Source: Leifsonia sp052114085
Lineage (GTDB): Bacteria; Actinomycetota; Actinomycetes; Actinomycetales; Microbacteriaceae
Direction: 5' to 3'
NCBI RefSeq assembly: GCF_052114085.1
Contig: NZ_JBFREB010000001.1
Coordinates: forward strand, 3,224,001 to 3,288,000
Length of the DNA stretch: 64,000 nt
Positions 8,451 to 16,325 of this stretch are shown here, in pieces. Numbering within the stretch: position 1 is the first letter of the stretch; each line of letters starts with the position of its first letter. The position numbers and the translations under genes are program-made. The notes below the pieces were generated by a model. It ran no database searches and was not told the DNA's origin. It saw only the letters and a list, made by a program, of their open reading frames with translations.

Positions 8451-9302
8451 ATGAGCGAGTTCGCGGTGGTGCTGCGGTCGTGGCGCGATCGGGTCGACCC
8501 GGTCGAGGTCGGGCTCCCCGCAGGGCCGGGCAGACGGACGCCGGGCCTGCGCCGCGAAGAACTCGCCGCCCTCGCCGGGGTGAGCGTCGACTACATCGTG
8601 CGCTTGGAGCAGGGTCGCGCGACCAACCCGTCGCCTCAGCTCCTCAGCGCGCTGGCCCGTGCGCTACGGCTTTCCGCCGAGGAGCGCGACCACCTGTTCC
8701 GCGTCGCCGGAGCGGTGTCGTCGCCGGCAGGCAGCGTCCCGAAGCACCTCACGCCGGGCGTGCAGCGCATCCTGGACCGGATCGGGGATGTGCCCCTCGG
8801 CGTGTTCTCGGCGTCCTGGGACTTCCTCGTCTGGAACCCCCTGTGGGCGGCGCTGCTGAAGGACCCGTCCGAGCTCACAGGCCTCGACCGCAACCTCGTC
8901 TGGCGGCACTTCACCCACGGGCATTCTGGCGTCGAGTTCGACGACGTCCATGCTGAGGAGTTCTCGGCCGACCTCGTCGCCGATCTCCGCCAGGCGCACG
9001 GCCGCTACCCCGCCGACCGGGACCTCGTCCGCCTCATCGCTCGGCTCCAGGCGGCCTCCCCCGACTTCGACCGCCGCTGGGCCGTTGCGCGGGTGGCCGC
9101 GCACCGCTCCAGCAGGAAGACGATGACCGAGACGATCGTGGGCCCGATCACCGTCGACTGCGACGTGCTCACCGTACCCGACGGCGATCTTCGCATCGTC
9201 GTCTACACCGCGGTGCCGGGCTCCGAAGATGCGGCCAAGCTCGACCTGCTCCGGGTCGCCGGAGTCGAACGGTTCGCGTCGGCACCGGTGCCGCAGGCCT
9301 GA
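8451..9302 (+). CDS. XRE-family regulator with MmyB-like ligand domain
   Basis: A 283-residue transcription regulator. The N-terminal lambda-repressor-type helix-turn-helix includes LRREELAALAGVSVDYIVRL and the diagnostic LEQGRATNPSPQLLSALARA (residues about 35-75). The C-terminal part (from DRIGDVPLGVFSASWDFLVW to the end) matches the MmyB-like PAS-related ligand domain, known in streptomycetes to bind fatty-acid-like ligands. Genes of this family typically sit divergently beside an SDR gene, as here. It probably controls the SDR at 7666-8349. A TACGAT box six bases before the ATG indicates a leaderless mRNA. Confidence 0.9.
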   Translation: MSEFAVVLRSWRDRVDPVEVGLPAGPGRRTPGLRREELAALAGVSVDYIVRLEQGRATNPSPQLLSALARALRLSAEERDHLFRVAGAVSSPAGSVPKHLTPGVQRILDRIGDVPLGVFSASWDFLVWNPLWAALLKDPSELTGLDRNLVWRHFTHGHSGVEFDDVHAEEFSADLVADLRQAHGRYPADRDLVRLIARLQAASPDFDRRWAVARVAAHRSSRKTMTETIVGPITVDCDVLTVPDGDLRIVVYTAVPGSEDAAKLDLLRVAGVERFASAPVPQA

Positions 9303-9327
9303 ACTCCGTCGATCCACCGACACCGGA

Positions 9328-9346
9328 TGAGACCCCGGAGGTCTCA
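9328..9346 (+). terminator. Short perfect stem-loop after the regulator gene
   Basis: TGAGACC-CCGGA-GGTCTCA, a 7-bp stem with a 5-base loop located 26 bp after the regulator stop. It has no U tract, as is common for actinobacterial terminators. Confidence 0.45.
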
Positions 9347-9367
9347 CCATCACCGTGGTTCCGGGTC

Positions 9368-9373
9368 TATGGT
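9368..9373 (+). promoter_or_regulatory. TATGGT -10 box of leaderless small gene
   Basis: TANNNT hexamer exactly six bases before the ATG at 9380. Confidence 0.5.
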
Positions 9374-9379
9374 GCCGTC

Positions 9380-9712
9380 ATGGTTGAACATGGAAAGGGC
9401 CACCCGGACAGGCTTGCGCAGGGCGAGCAGGCGATCACGGAAGTGGCAGCGGATCGATTGGATGAGGACGGCCGACATGAGGGTCGGCTTGTTCTCACGC
9501 CGGACAGGATCTACTTCCTCGACAACGAGCACAGCAGCGGGGGCCACGACGACGTCATCGATCACACCCGTTTCCAGGGCGCCGAAGTGACGGGGGATGA
9601 CACCGTGGGCACGTTGGCGCTCAACTGGAGCGATCAGGGAAAGGTCTACGAGGGCAACACCCTCGAACTCCGCACCTTCAAGGACGCGATCGACGACCAG
9701 CTGAACCCGTAG
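9380..9712 (+). CDS. Hypothetical small acidic protein, PH-like beta segment
   Basis: I do not recognise this 110-residue protein. It is acidic, without signal peptide or membrane span. The middle, HEGRLVLTPDRIYFLDNEHS, looks like the opening strands of PH/GRAM-type small beta domains, and the C-terminus alternates short hydrophobic strands with charged turns, ending TFKDAIDDQLNP. A TATGGT box six bases before the ATG supports the gene being real and separately transcribed. It is convergent with the dehydrogenase gene at 9739. No function is proposed. Confidence 0.6.
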   Translation: MVEHGKGHPDRLAQGEQAITEVAADRLDEDGRHEGRLVLTPDRIYFLDNEHSSGGHDDVIDHTRFQGAEVTGDDTVGTLALNWSDQGKVYEGNTLELRTFKDAIDDQLNP

Positions 9713-9738
9713 CCGAGGTCAGTGCCTGGGCGACGGTA

Positions 9739-10911
9739 TCAGCGACGGAGCACATCCCGGTACGGCGGCAGCGGCTCGCGGTTCTGGAAGGTGAGGATCG
9801 CCGGGTTCACGATTAGACCGTCCTGGATCTCGATCGCGCGCCGGATGGTCGGGTCGGCCTGCCAGGCGTCGGGGCCGGCCATCACGACCTCGAGGAATGG
9901 CGTCAACGCCTCCCCGATCTCCCAGGTCGCGGAGTCCCAGAGATACGACGGACTGTGGTCGACGGCGTAGTACTGCACATGATCGCCGACCTCGATGATC
10001 GGTTCGTCGAAGCTGGTCGAGCGCGCCCAGCTGAATCCCATGCCCTCGTCGCACGAGACGTCGACGATCAGGCTTCCCGGGGCGAAAGCCGCGAGATCGT
10101 CCTCCGTGAGATAGGTGAGTGGCGCGTTCGGATCCTGCAGGGTGCAGTTCACGACGATGTCCGCCTCGGCCAGGAATGGGGCGAGCGGCACCCTCCCGGC
10201 GTCGGTGATGACGTGACTGAGGAACGGAGCGTCGTCATCGTGATCGAACTGCACGATCCGCACGGAGTGGATCGGTGAGCCGACGGCGGCGACCTCCCGG
10301 TTGGTCAGGACCTGCACGTCGTGGATGCCGTGGGCGTTCAGTGCGGTCACCGCGCCACGCGCAGTCGCTCCGAACCCGATGACGACGGCGTTGAGGCGCC
10401 GGCCGTAGTCGCCTGTCCGGCCGACCAGCCCGAGAGCATGGACCACCGAGCAGTAGCCGGCGAGCTCGTTGTTGACGTGGAAGACGTGCAAGGCGAAGTT
10501 GCCACTGCTCGTCCAGTGGTTCATCGCCTCGAAGGCGATCAGGGTCAAACGCTTATCGATGGCGCGCTGCGTGATCTCTCTGTCTTGCACGCAGTGCGGC
10601 CAGCCCCAGAGGACCTGGCCGTCGCGGAGGTCGTCCAGGTCGGACGGCTGCGGCTTGGGGAGCACCACGATATCGCTCGACGCGATCACATCGGCGCGGG
10701 AGGCGATGCGGCCGACCAAGGGACGCAATGCGTCGTCGGTCGCGCCGAACCGAGAGCCGTACCCGGTCTCGAGCACGATGCGCTCACGCAGCTCGCCCGG
10801 GATGCGGTCGAGGCGAGCCGGGTGAAGCGGCAGGCGGCGCTCATCCGGTTTCGCGGAGGTGGCAAGGATGCCGAGCGTCAATGGAACGGAAGAATTGGAA
10901 TCGGCCGACAT
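9739..10911 (-). CDS. Alanine dehydrogenase/PNT-family enzyme, N5-(carboxyethyl)ornithine synthase-like
   Basis: A 390-residue NAD(P)-dependent enzyme of the alanine dehydrogenase / pyridine nucleotide transhydrogenase fold. The N-terminal substrate domain contains DERRLPLHPARLDRIP and LPKPQPSDLDDL. The Rossmann domain has AVVIGFGATARGAVTALNAHG, and between them is FEAMNHWTSSGNFALHVF with NELAGYCSVVHAL, a block I associate with carboxyethylornithine-synthase-like members rather than true alanine dehydrogenases. It would reductively condense a 2-oxoacid with an amine or interconvert alanine and pyruvate. I start at the ATG (MSADSN) preceded by AGGGAG; the open frame runs further upstream into the tRNA gene, which is not coding. 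Confidence 0.8.
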   Translation of the reverse strand: MSADSNSSVPLTLGILATSAKPDERRLPLHPARLDRIPGELRERIVLETGYGSRFGATDDALRPLVGRIASRADVIASSDIVVLPKPQPSDLDDLRDGQVLWGWPHCVQDREITQRAIDKRLTLIAFEAMNHWTSSGNFALHVFHVNNELAGYCSVVHALGLVGRTGDYGRRLNAVVIGFGATARGAVTALNAHGIHDVQVLTNREVAAVGSPIHSVRIVQFDHDDDAPFLSHVITDAGRVPLAPFLAEADIVVNCTLQDPNAPLTYLTEDDLAAFAPGSLIVDVSCDEGMGFSWARSTSFDEPIIEVGDHVQYYAVDHSPSYLWDSATWEIGEALTPFLEVVMAGPDAWQADPTIRRAIEIQDGLIVNPAILTFQNREPLPPYRDVLRR

Positions 10912-10970
10912 GGTGGCTCCCTCATGGGGGCCACGGTGGCTCCGTCCTTGCAGCCTAAGCCCACACGCTG

Positions 10971-11055
10971 CGGAGGGCGTGGGATTCGAACCCACGAGAC
11001 ATTTCTGCCCACCAGTTTTCAAGACTGGCTCCATCGGCCGCTCGGACAGCCCTCC
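10971..11055 (-). tRNA. tRNA-Ser (anticodon UGA)
   Basis: The minus strand folds as a class II tRNA. The acceptor stem is GGAGGGC/GCCCTCC, the anticodon stem CCAGT/ACTGG encloses the loop CTTGAAA (anticodon TGA, serine UCA codons), there is a long variable arm, and the T arm is GTGGG-TTCGAAT-CCCAC. The discriminator is G; the terminal CCA is not encoded. Length and variable arm are right for serine. Confidence 0.95.
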
Positions 11056-11132
11056 CGGCGCCGGACCGCAATCCGGCGTCGCCTGAGTCTAACGAACCGA
11101 CCGCCCGCGCCACGATTGCGATCGAGCGAGCG

Positions 11133-12422
11133 TCAGTCCGAGAACGGCTTGGAGCAGGTGACCTGTGCCGCGGTCTGGCCGTGCACATCCTCCGGGAGAG
11201 CCACAGCGCCGTCCGTCGGAGCCGGGGTCGAGCCGGTCGCGGGAGCCTCGGTGGCCGGAGCCTGCGTCGCCGGAGCCTGCGTCGCCGGGGCCTGCGTCGC
11301 CGGAGCCTGCGGAGCGGGGGCGTTGGGGTCGGCCTCCGATCCCACACCGGTGTCGCCGGTCAGCGCGACCGGCTGGTCGTTCACCAGGGCACCCATGAGC
11401 TGTTGTGCCGCATCGGTCGTCGGCACCACGCCATCACCCTGATAGTGGTTCGGATACTGCACGAACACGACCTTGCTGATGTCGATGTTCTTCAGCGCCG
11501 TGGCCATCGAGACGATGGTCGTCGGGTTGTTCAGGCTGTCGGAGAGGGTGATGTTGCTGGTCGCGGCCTTCGCGATGCCGTACAGCTTCACCGGGTTGCT
11601 CAGCACGTCGGCGCTCTTGATCGTCCGGACCAGCGACGAAAGGAACACCTGCTGGTTGCTGATGCGACCGAGGTCCGAGCCGTCGCCGACACCGTGCCGG
11701 GTCCGGAGGAAGGCGAGCGCCTGAGCGCCCTGCAGGGTGTTCTGACCGGCCTTCACATTCAGGCCCGTGTACGGGTCTTCGATGTCGCCCGCGACACACA
11801 CCGGTACGCCGCCGACCGCATTCGACATCTCGATCACGCCGTCGAACTGGATGACGCCCGCGTAGGGGATCTCGAGGCCGGTCAGCTTCTCGACCGTGAG
11901 CACGGTGCAGGCGAGTCCGCCGTAGCTGAGCGAGTTGTTGATCTTCTGCCGGCTCATCGCGTCGAAGCTGCCGCCCTTGGGGTCCGGGCAGCTCGGGATG
12001 GACACGTACAGGTCGCGCGGGAAGCTGACCACGGTCGCGTTCTTGTGGTCTGCGGAGACGTGGAGCACCATCGTCACGTCGTTGAGGTTCTCCTCGCGGT
12101 CGCCGTACGCGCTGTTTCCGCCGCCGGAGTCACTGCCCGCCAGCAGGATATTGAACGCGCCGTTCATCGCACCGACGCCGGGCGTGACTTCGTGGCCCTT
12201 GGCGTCGACCAGCTTGACCGACTTCTTGACGCTGGATGCCACGTCGACCGCCGCATACGCCGCGAGCGAGACGCCGGTCACGCCGACGACAGCGACGATC
12301 GCGACGAATATCGTGAGGAGTGCCTTGAGTGGATGGTGCTGCTTCAGTCGTCCGTGGCGGACCGCTGGTCCGGCCGTTTTCTCCTGCGCTCGCGCTTGCG
12401 CGCGGGTGGGCATCTCGCTCAT
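11133..12422 (-). CDS. LytR-CpsA-Psr (LCP) family cell-wall glycopolymer ligase
   Basis: LCP proteins transfer polyprenyl-linked secondary polymers onto peptidoglycan outside the membrane. This 429-residue protein has a cytosolic N-terminus, one membrane anchor at about residues 33-57, and the LCP catalytic domain. Conserved pieces are NILLAGSDSGGG, DVTMVLHVSADHKNATVVSF with FPRDLYVSIP, and the arginine-rich segment AFLRTRHGVGDGSDLGRISN. The C-terminus (about 345-400) is a low-complexity wall-spanning tail with APATQ pentapeptide repeats. The start ATG has GGAAGGAAG upstream. It is a single gene between tRNA-Ser and the HAD phosphatase. Confidence 0.93.
   Translation of the reverse strand: MSEMPTRAQARAQEKTAGPAVRHGRLKQHHPLKALLTIFVAIVAVVGVTGVSLAAYAAVDVASSVKKSVKLVDAKGHEVTPGVGAMNGAFNILLAGSDSGGGNSAYGDREENLNDVTMVLHVSADHKNATVVSFPRDLYVSIPSCPDPKGGSFDAMSRQKINNSLSYGGLACTVLTVEKLTGLEIPYAGVIQFDGVIEMSNAVGGVPVCVAGDIEDPYTGLNVKAGQNTLQGAQALAFLRTRHGVGDGSDLGRISNQQVFLSSLVRTIKSADVLSNPVKLYGIAKAATSNITLSDSLNNPTTIVSMATALKNIDISKVVFVQYPNHYQGDGVVPTTDAAQQLMGALVNDQPVALTGDTGVGSEADPNAPAPQAPATQAPATQAPATQAPATEAPATGSTPAPTDGAVALPEDVHGQTAAQVTCSKPFSD
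11244..11316 (-). repeat. 15-bp tandem repeats coding for APATQ units in the LCP tail
   Basis: Four near-identical copies of a 15-base unit (GCCTGCGTCGCCGGA on the plus strand), with degenerate flanking copies, encode Ala/Pro/Thr pentapeptides. Copy number is likely to vary between strains by slippage; the reading frame is kept because the unit is a multiple of three. Confidence 0.85.
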
Positions 12423-12518
12423 TCACTTCCTTCCGATCCTGCGTTCGCACATCCATAGGCACGCACTCGAATGAGCGCGCGCCGCCTTAAAGCTTGACAC
12501 GGCAGGCTGGAAAAGGTC

Positions 12519-13322
12519 TCAGAGCGCGTCGAGCACGTGCGCCAGACCGTCGTCCACCACCGGCGCAGTCGTCCGGGTCGCGGCCGCCTTCACCTCGTCC
12601 GGGGACTGCCCCATGGCCACGCTGAGCCCTTCGGCACCGGCCCACTGCAGCAGCTCGAGATCGTTGCGCCCGTCTCCGACGGCCACGACGTGGGTGCGCG
12701 GGATGCCGAGGGCGTGGCGGACGCGCTCCATCGCTGTGGCCTTGCTGACGCCGTCCGGCGAGATGTCGAGCCACGCCGTCCAGCCGATGGAGTAGCTGAC
12801 CCGCTGGAGCCCCATCCGGTCGACGATGGAGAGGAACTCCTCGGTGTCGTGCTCGGGCGACACCACCACGACGCGGGTGGCGGGATGCTGGAGCAGTTCG
12901 TCGAAGGGCACTTCCTCGGCGTTCACCAGCTCCCAGTCGGTCATGCCCTCGGTGTAGCGGCGGAAACCGGTCGGGCCCTCCACCATGAAGCTGCCGCTGG
13001 GGAGGTGCGGCCGGATCGTCGTGAGAACCTCGGTCGGATCGAACACCTCGATGAACTCGCGGCGATAACCGCCTTCGAGGGTGTCGTCGCGTTTCATCGT
13101 CAGCGCACCGTTCGCGCACACGACGAACTGGCTGGTCAGCCCGAACTCTTCGTGAATGGGACGCGCGGTCTCCCAGCTGCGGCCGGTCGCGAGCATGACC
13201 TCGTGCCCGGCGTCGCGGACGCGAGCGACCGCCGTGCGCACGGCATCGCCCACGGACTCGTCCTCGTGGATCAGCGTGCCGTCGACGTCGAGCGCGATCA
13301 GCAGGCGGTCGTCGTCGCTCAC
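12519..13322 (-). CDS. HAD-superfamily (Cof-type) phosphatase
   Basis: A 267-residue HAD hydrolase of the Cof/type IIB class. Motif I is ALDVDGTLI with the nucleophile aspartate near residue 11, motif II is LATGRSW, and motifs III/IV are VSKATAMERV and VAVGDGRNDLELL. Such enzymes dephosphorylate sugar phosphates, nucleotides or cofactors. The GTG start overlaps the serS stop codon (GTGA), which implies co-transcription and translational coupling with serS. A longer in-frame extension inside serS exists but is shadow sequence. Substrate unknown. Confidence 0.88.
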   Translation of the reverse strand: MSDDDRLLIALDVDGTLIHEDESVGDAVRTAVARVRDAGHEVMLATGRSWETARPIHEEFGLTSQFVVCANGALTMKRDDTLEGGYRREFIEVFDPTEVLTTIRPHLPSGSFMVEGPTGFRRYTEGMTDWELVNAEEVPFDELLQHPATRVVVVSPEHDTEEFLSIVDRMGLQRVSYSIGWTAWLDISPDGVSKATAMERVRHALGIPRTHVVAVGDGRNDLELLQWAGAEGLSVAMGQSPDEVKAAATRTTAPVVDDGLAHVLDAL

Positions 13323-14584
13323 CGGGAGATCGGCTCCAGCAACTCCAGGCCGCCGAGGTAAGGCCGCAGAGCCTCGGGGACGCGCACGGAGCCGTCCTCC
13401 TGCTGGTGGGTCTCGAGGATGGCGACCAGCCAGCGCGTGGTGGCCAGCGTCCCGTTGAGGGTAGCGACCGGTGCCGTCTTGCCGCTCTCGGTCCGGAACC
13501 GGATGTCCAGTCGTCGCGCCTGGAAGGTGGTGCAGTTCGACGTCGACGTGAGTTCGCGGTAGCGACCCTGAGTCGGGATCCACGCCTCGACGTCGTACTT
13601 ACGGGCGGCGCTCGAGCCGAGGTCGCCGGCGGCGGTGTCGATGACGCGGTAGCTGAGTCCCAGCGCGTTCATCATCTCCTCCTGCCAGCCGAGCAGTCGC
13701 TCGTGCTCGGACTCCGCCTCCTCGGGCCGGGTGTAGACGAACATCTCGAGCTTGTTGAACTGGTGCACGCGGATGATGCCTCGCGTGTCCTTGCCCGCCG
13801 AGCCGGCCTCGCGCCGGTAGCAGGTGGACCAGCCTGCGTATCGCAGCGGCTCGTCCACCTCGATGATCTCGTCGGAGTGGTAACCGGCGAGCGCGACCTC
13901 GCTGGTACCGGTCAGATAGAGGTCGTCGTTTTCGAGGTGGTAGACCTCGTCGGCGTGCGCTCCGAGGAATCCGGTGCCCTGCATGATCTCCGGCTTCACC
14001 AGCGTGGGCGTGATCATCGGGATGAAGCCGTTCTGGACGGCCTTGTCGAGCGCCATGTTCATCAGAGCCAGTTCGAGCCGGGCGCCGATGCCGCGCAGGT
14101 ACGAGAAGCGGGCGCCGGCGACCTTCGCGCCGCGCGCCATGTCGATCGCGCCGAGCAACTCGCCGAGCTCCAGGTGGTCGCGCGCCTCGAACGTGAACTC
14201 GGGAATCTCGCCCACCGTCTTCAGCACGACGTAGTCGTCTTCGCCGCCCGACGGCACGCCGTCGACGATCGGGTTGCCGATGCTGCGGATCAGCTGCTCG
14301 AAGCGCGCATCCGCCTCGTTCGCCGCCTGCTGGGCCTCCTTGACGCGTCCCGCGAGCTGCTGCGCCTGGGCGACGAGCTCCTTCTTCTGCTCCTTGGGCG
14401 CCTTCGCCACCGTCTTGCCGAAAGCGTTCTGCTCGGCGCGGAGTTCCTCGAAGGCGGTAATGGCTGCGCGGCGCTCGATGTCGGCCTGGATGGCCTCGTC
14501 GACCAGCTGCACGGAGTCGCCACGCGCCCCCTGCGAGCGGCGGACGACATCGGGGTTCTCGCGAAGCAGCACAGGATCGATCAC
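13319..14584 (-). CDS. serS: Seryl-tRNA synthetase
   Basis: Class II aminoacyl-tRNA synthetase that charges tRNA-Ser, 421 residues, full length. It begins MIDPVLLRENPDVV, followed by the long antiparallel coiled-coil arm (about residues 30-110, rich in K/E/Q/A) that binds the long variable arm of tRNA-Ser. Class II motif 2 is seen in YRREAGSAGKDTRGIIRVHQ and motif 3 in TLNGTLATTRWLVAILETHQ. The GTG start lies six bases after TAAGCT, so the mRNA is probably leaderless. It is divergent from the lipid kinase gene, only 44 bp apart. Confidence 0.97.
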   Translation of the reverse strand: MIDPVLLRENPDVVRRSQGARGDSVQLVDEAIQADIERRAAITAFEELRAEQNAFGKTVAKAPKEQKKELVAQAQQLAGRVKEAQQAANEADARFEQLIRSIGNPIVDGVPSGGEDDYVVLKTVGEIPEFTFEARDHLELGELLGAIDMARGAKVAGARFSYLRGIGARLELALMNMALDKAVQNGFIPMITPTLVKPEIMQGTGFLGAHADEVYHLENDDLYLTGTSEVALAGYHSDEIIEVDEPLRYAGWSTCYRREAGSAGKDTRGIIRVHQFNKLEMFVYTRPEEAESEHERLLGWQEEMMNALGLSYRVIDTAAGDLGSSAARKYDVEAWIPTQGRYRELTSTSNCTTFQARRLDIRFRTESGKTAPVATLNGTLATTRWLVAILETHQQEDGSVRVPEALRPYLGGLELLEPISR

Positions 14585-14590
14585 CTGACC

Positions 14591-14596
14591 AGCTTA
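14591..14596 (-). promoter_or_regulatory. TAAGCT -10 box of leaderless serS
   Basis: On the minus strand TAAGCT is followed by six bases and then the GTG of serS at 14584. Confidence 0.55.
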
Positions 14597-14615
14597 TCGA
14601 TCGATGCCGAACAGG

Positions 14616-14621
14616 TAGCGT
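14616..14621 (+). promoter_or_regulatory. TAGCGT -10 box of leaderless lipid kinase gene
   Basis: TAGCGT is followed by seven bases and a GTG at 14629. It sits 19 bp from the divergent serS box, so the two promoters overlap back to back. Confidence 0.5.
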
Positions 14622-14628
14622 GATGCGA

Positions 14629-15636
14629 GTGAACGGACGGCGCGAGCAGGAGCACACGATCGTCGCCGTCGTCTACAACCCCGTCCGGGTCGATGTTCCG
14701 CGCGTACGAGTGGCTGTGGAGGCGGCGGCCGCGGCCGCCGCGGCGACGGCGGGGCGCGGCATCCACCTTCTGTGGCTGGAGACCACTCCCGAGGAGGGCG
14801 GCCAGGCGCAGGCCCGGGATGCGCTCGACCGCGGCGCGACGCTCGTCCTGGCGGCCGGCGGCGATGGGACGGTGCGGGCCGTCGCGGAGGCGATGCGCGG
14901 CCGGGATGCGACGCTCGGGGTCATCCCCGGCGGCACGGGAAACCTCCTGGCGCGCAACCTGAGCATCCCGTTCGCGAGTGTGGAGAGTGCGTGCGCCATC
15001 GCCTTCGCGGGGGAGACCCGTCGCATCGACCTCGGGGTGGCGTCCGCCCGATGGCCGGACGGGACCGTCACCGAGCACGTGTTCCTGGTGATGGCAGGGG
15101 TCGGCATCGACGCGGCCATGATCGCGGGAGCGCGCCCCGAGCTGAAGCGTCGCTTCGGCTGGCTCGCCTACGTCGACGCCGCGTTCCGTGCCCTGCCGAA
15201 GGCGACCAAGGTGCACGTGCGGTTCCGCATCGACCACGGGCACGAGCGATCGGCGCACGTCAGCACCATCCTCATCGCGAACTGCGGCGCCCTCCCCGGC
15301 AACATCGAACTCATCCCGGACGCCGCGATCGACGACGGCCTGCTCGACGTCGCGATCCTGCAACCGGCGTCCGTGTTCGGCTGGCTGGCGATCTGGCGCA
15401 AGGTCACGTGGGAGAACCGGGTACTCCGCAAGTCCGCGCTCGGACGCCGGATCATCCGCTTCACGGACCGTGCCGTGCGGACCCGGCTCAGCTACCTCCG
15501 CGGCGCGACGGTGCAGTTGGCGGTGGATGCGCCGGAGCCGTTCGAACTCGACGGGGACGCGTTCGGCGACATCCTGAACCTCGAGCTGTCTGTCGACGAG
15601 CGGAGCCTGCGGGTCACGGCTCCCCCGGCGCTCTGA
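14629..15636 (+). CDS. Diacylglycerol/sphingosine kinase-family lipid kinase (YegS-like)
   Basis: A 335-residue kinase with the DAGK catalytic domain. It has VAVVYNPVRVDVP at the N-terminus, the ATP-binding glycine-rich motif LAAGGDGTVRAVAEAM (about residue 80), then GVIPGGTGNLLARN. The C-terminal beta domain includes SAHVSTILIANCGALPGN and ends with LSVDERSLRVTAPP. It phosphorylates diacylglycerol or a related membrane lipid at the inner face of the membrane, as in actinobacterial phospholipid recycling. I start at GTG 14629, seven bases after TAGCGT; an ATG two codons earlier is the alternative. Not linked to other lipid genes here. Confidence 0.9.
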   Translation: MNGRREQEHTIVAVVYNPVRVDVPRVRVAVEAAAAAAAATAGRGIHLLWLETTPEEGGQAQARDALDRGATLVLAAGGDGTVRAVAEAMRGRDATLGVIPGGTGNLLARNLSIPFASVESACAIAFAGETRRIDLGVASARWPDGTVTEHVFLVMAGVGIDAAMIAGARPELKRRFGWLAYVDAAFRALPKATKVHVRFRIDHGHERSAHVSTILIANCGALPGNIELIPDAAIDDGLLDVAILQPASVFGWLAIWRKVTWENRVLRKSALGRRIIRFTDRAVRTRLSYLRGATVQLAVDAPEPFELDGDAFGDILNLELSVDERSLRVTAPPAL

Positions 15637-15657
15637 GGCGACAAGGGAGGGACCGCG

Positions 15658-16293
15658 TCAGAGTTCCTCATCCAGCGGGACGGCCTCCCGCGTCCGCCGC
15701 CCGGCCAGCGCCGTCAGGAACAGCAACCCCACCAGAGTGAGGAGACCGACGGTGATCAGGGGCCCGGCCAGCATCCAGCCGAGCTGGGCGAAAACGAGCG
15801 AGCCGACGTCACTGCTCGGGGTCGGTCCGCTGTACGACGACGTCACCGAGATGCAGTAGAGCACGATCCCGAGCACGACGAACCCGGCACCGACGATCCA
15901 CAGCGTCAGGATGATCGGGTTGCGGCGCGGGCTGACGTCCACCCGTCCGAGCAGGCCGGGGCCGGCGACCACGATCGGCGGATCGGCCGAAGCCGTCGAC
16001 TCGATCGTCCCGTACCCCTGACGTGCGAGCTCGCCCTGCGGGTCGGCGAGCCCGAGGCCCGCATCGTAGGCGTCGTCGACCGGAGCCACCGCGCGGTCCC
16101 TGTCGCTCACGCGGTCGTCGGGATGCTGGAGCAGCGATGAGGGTCGCCGGTACGCCGAGTCGGGCGCGTCCCCGCGGACGCGGGTCTGCGGCCGCTCGCC
16201 CGGCTGCGGCTGGTAGCCGCGCTGAAAGGACGGGTCGAATCGCGGGTCGAAACCGCCCGCTCGACCGCTGTCGTCATGCTCTTCGGCGACCAT
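15658..16293 (-). CDS. Hypothetical membrane protein with two C-terminal spans
   Basis: A 211-residue protein I do not recognise by family. The first ~115 residues are polar, Pro/Gln/Arg/Asp-rich and probably disordered (FDPRFDPSFQRGYQPQPGER). Then come two hydrophobic spans (ILTLWIVGAGFVVLGIVLYC and the block PLITVGLLTLVGLLFLTAL), with an outside loop rich in Ser between them, and a short acidic tail. The ATG with GGGAGG upstream sets the start. It lies between the convergent lipid kinase and the pheA gene on its own strand, 32 bp downstream of pheA, so it may be co-transcribed with pheA. Confidence 0.75.
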   Translation of the reverse strand: MVAEEHDDSGRAGGFDPRFDPSFQRGYQPQPGERPQTRVRGDAPDSAYRRPSSLLQHPDDRVSDRDRAVAPVDDAYDAGLGLADPQGELARQGYGTIESTASADPPIVVAGPGLLGRVDVSPRRNPIILTLWIVGAGFVVLGIVLYCISVTSSYSGPTPSSDVGSLVFAQLGWMLAGPLITVGLLTLVGLLFLTALAGRRTREAVPLDEEL

Positions 16294-16325
16294 GGTGACC
16301 TCCCGACGTGCTGCTGACCCGCAGC

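Noticed and set aside
10912..11034. N-terminal extension of the alanine dehydrogenase-like protein
   Set aside because: The extension runs through the tRNA-Ser gene. A proper ribosome site precedes the ATG at 10911 and the family N-terminus begins there.
12495..12500. TTGACA on the plus strand downstream of the LCP promoter region
   Set aside because: No -10 box and no plus-strand gene follow, so it is a chance match.
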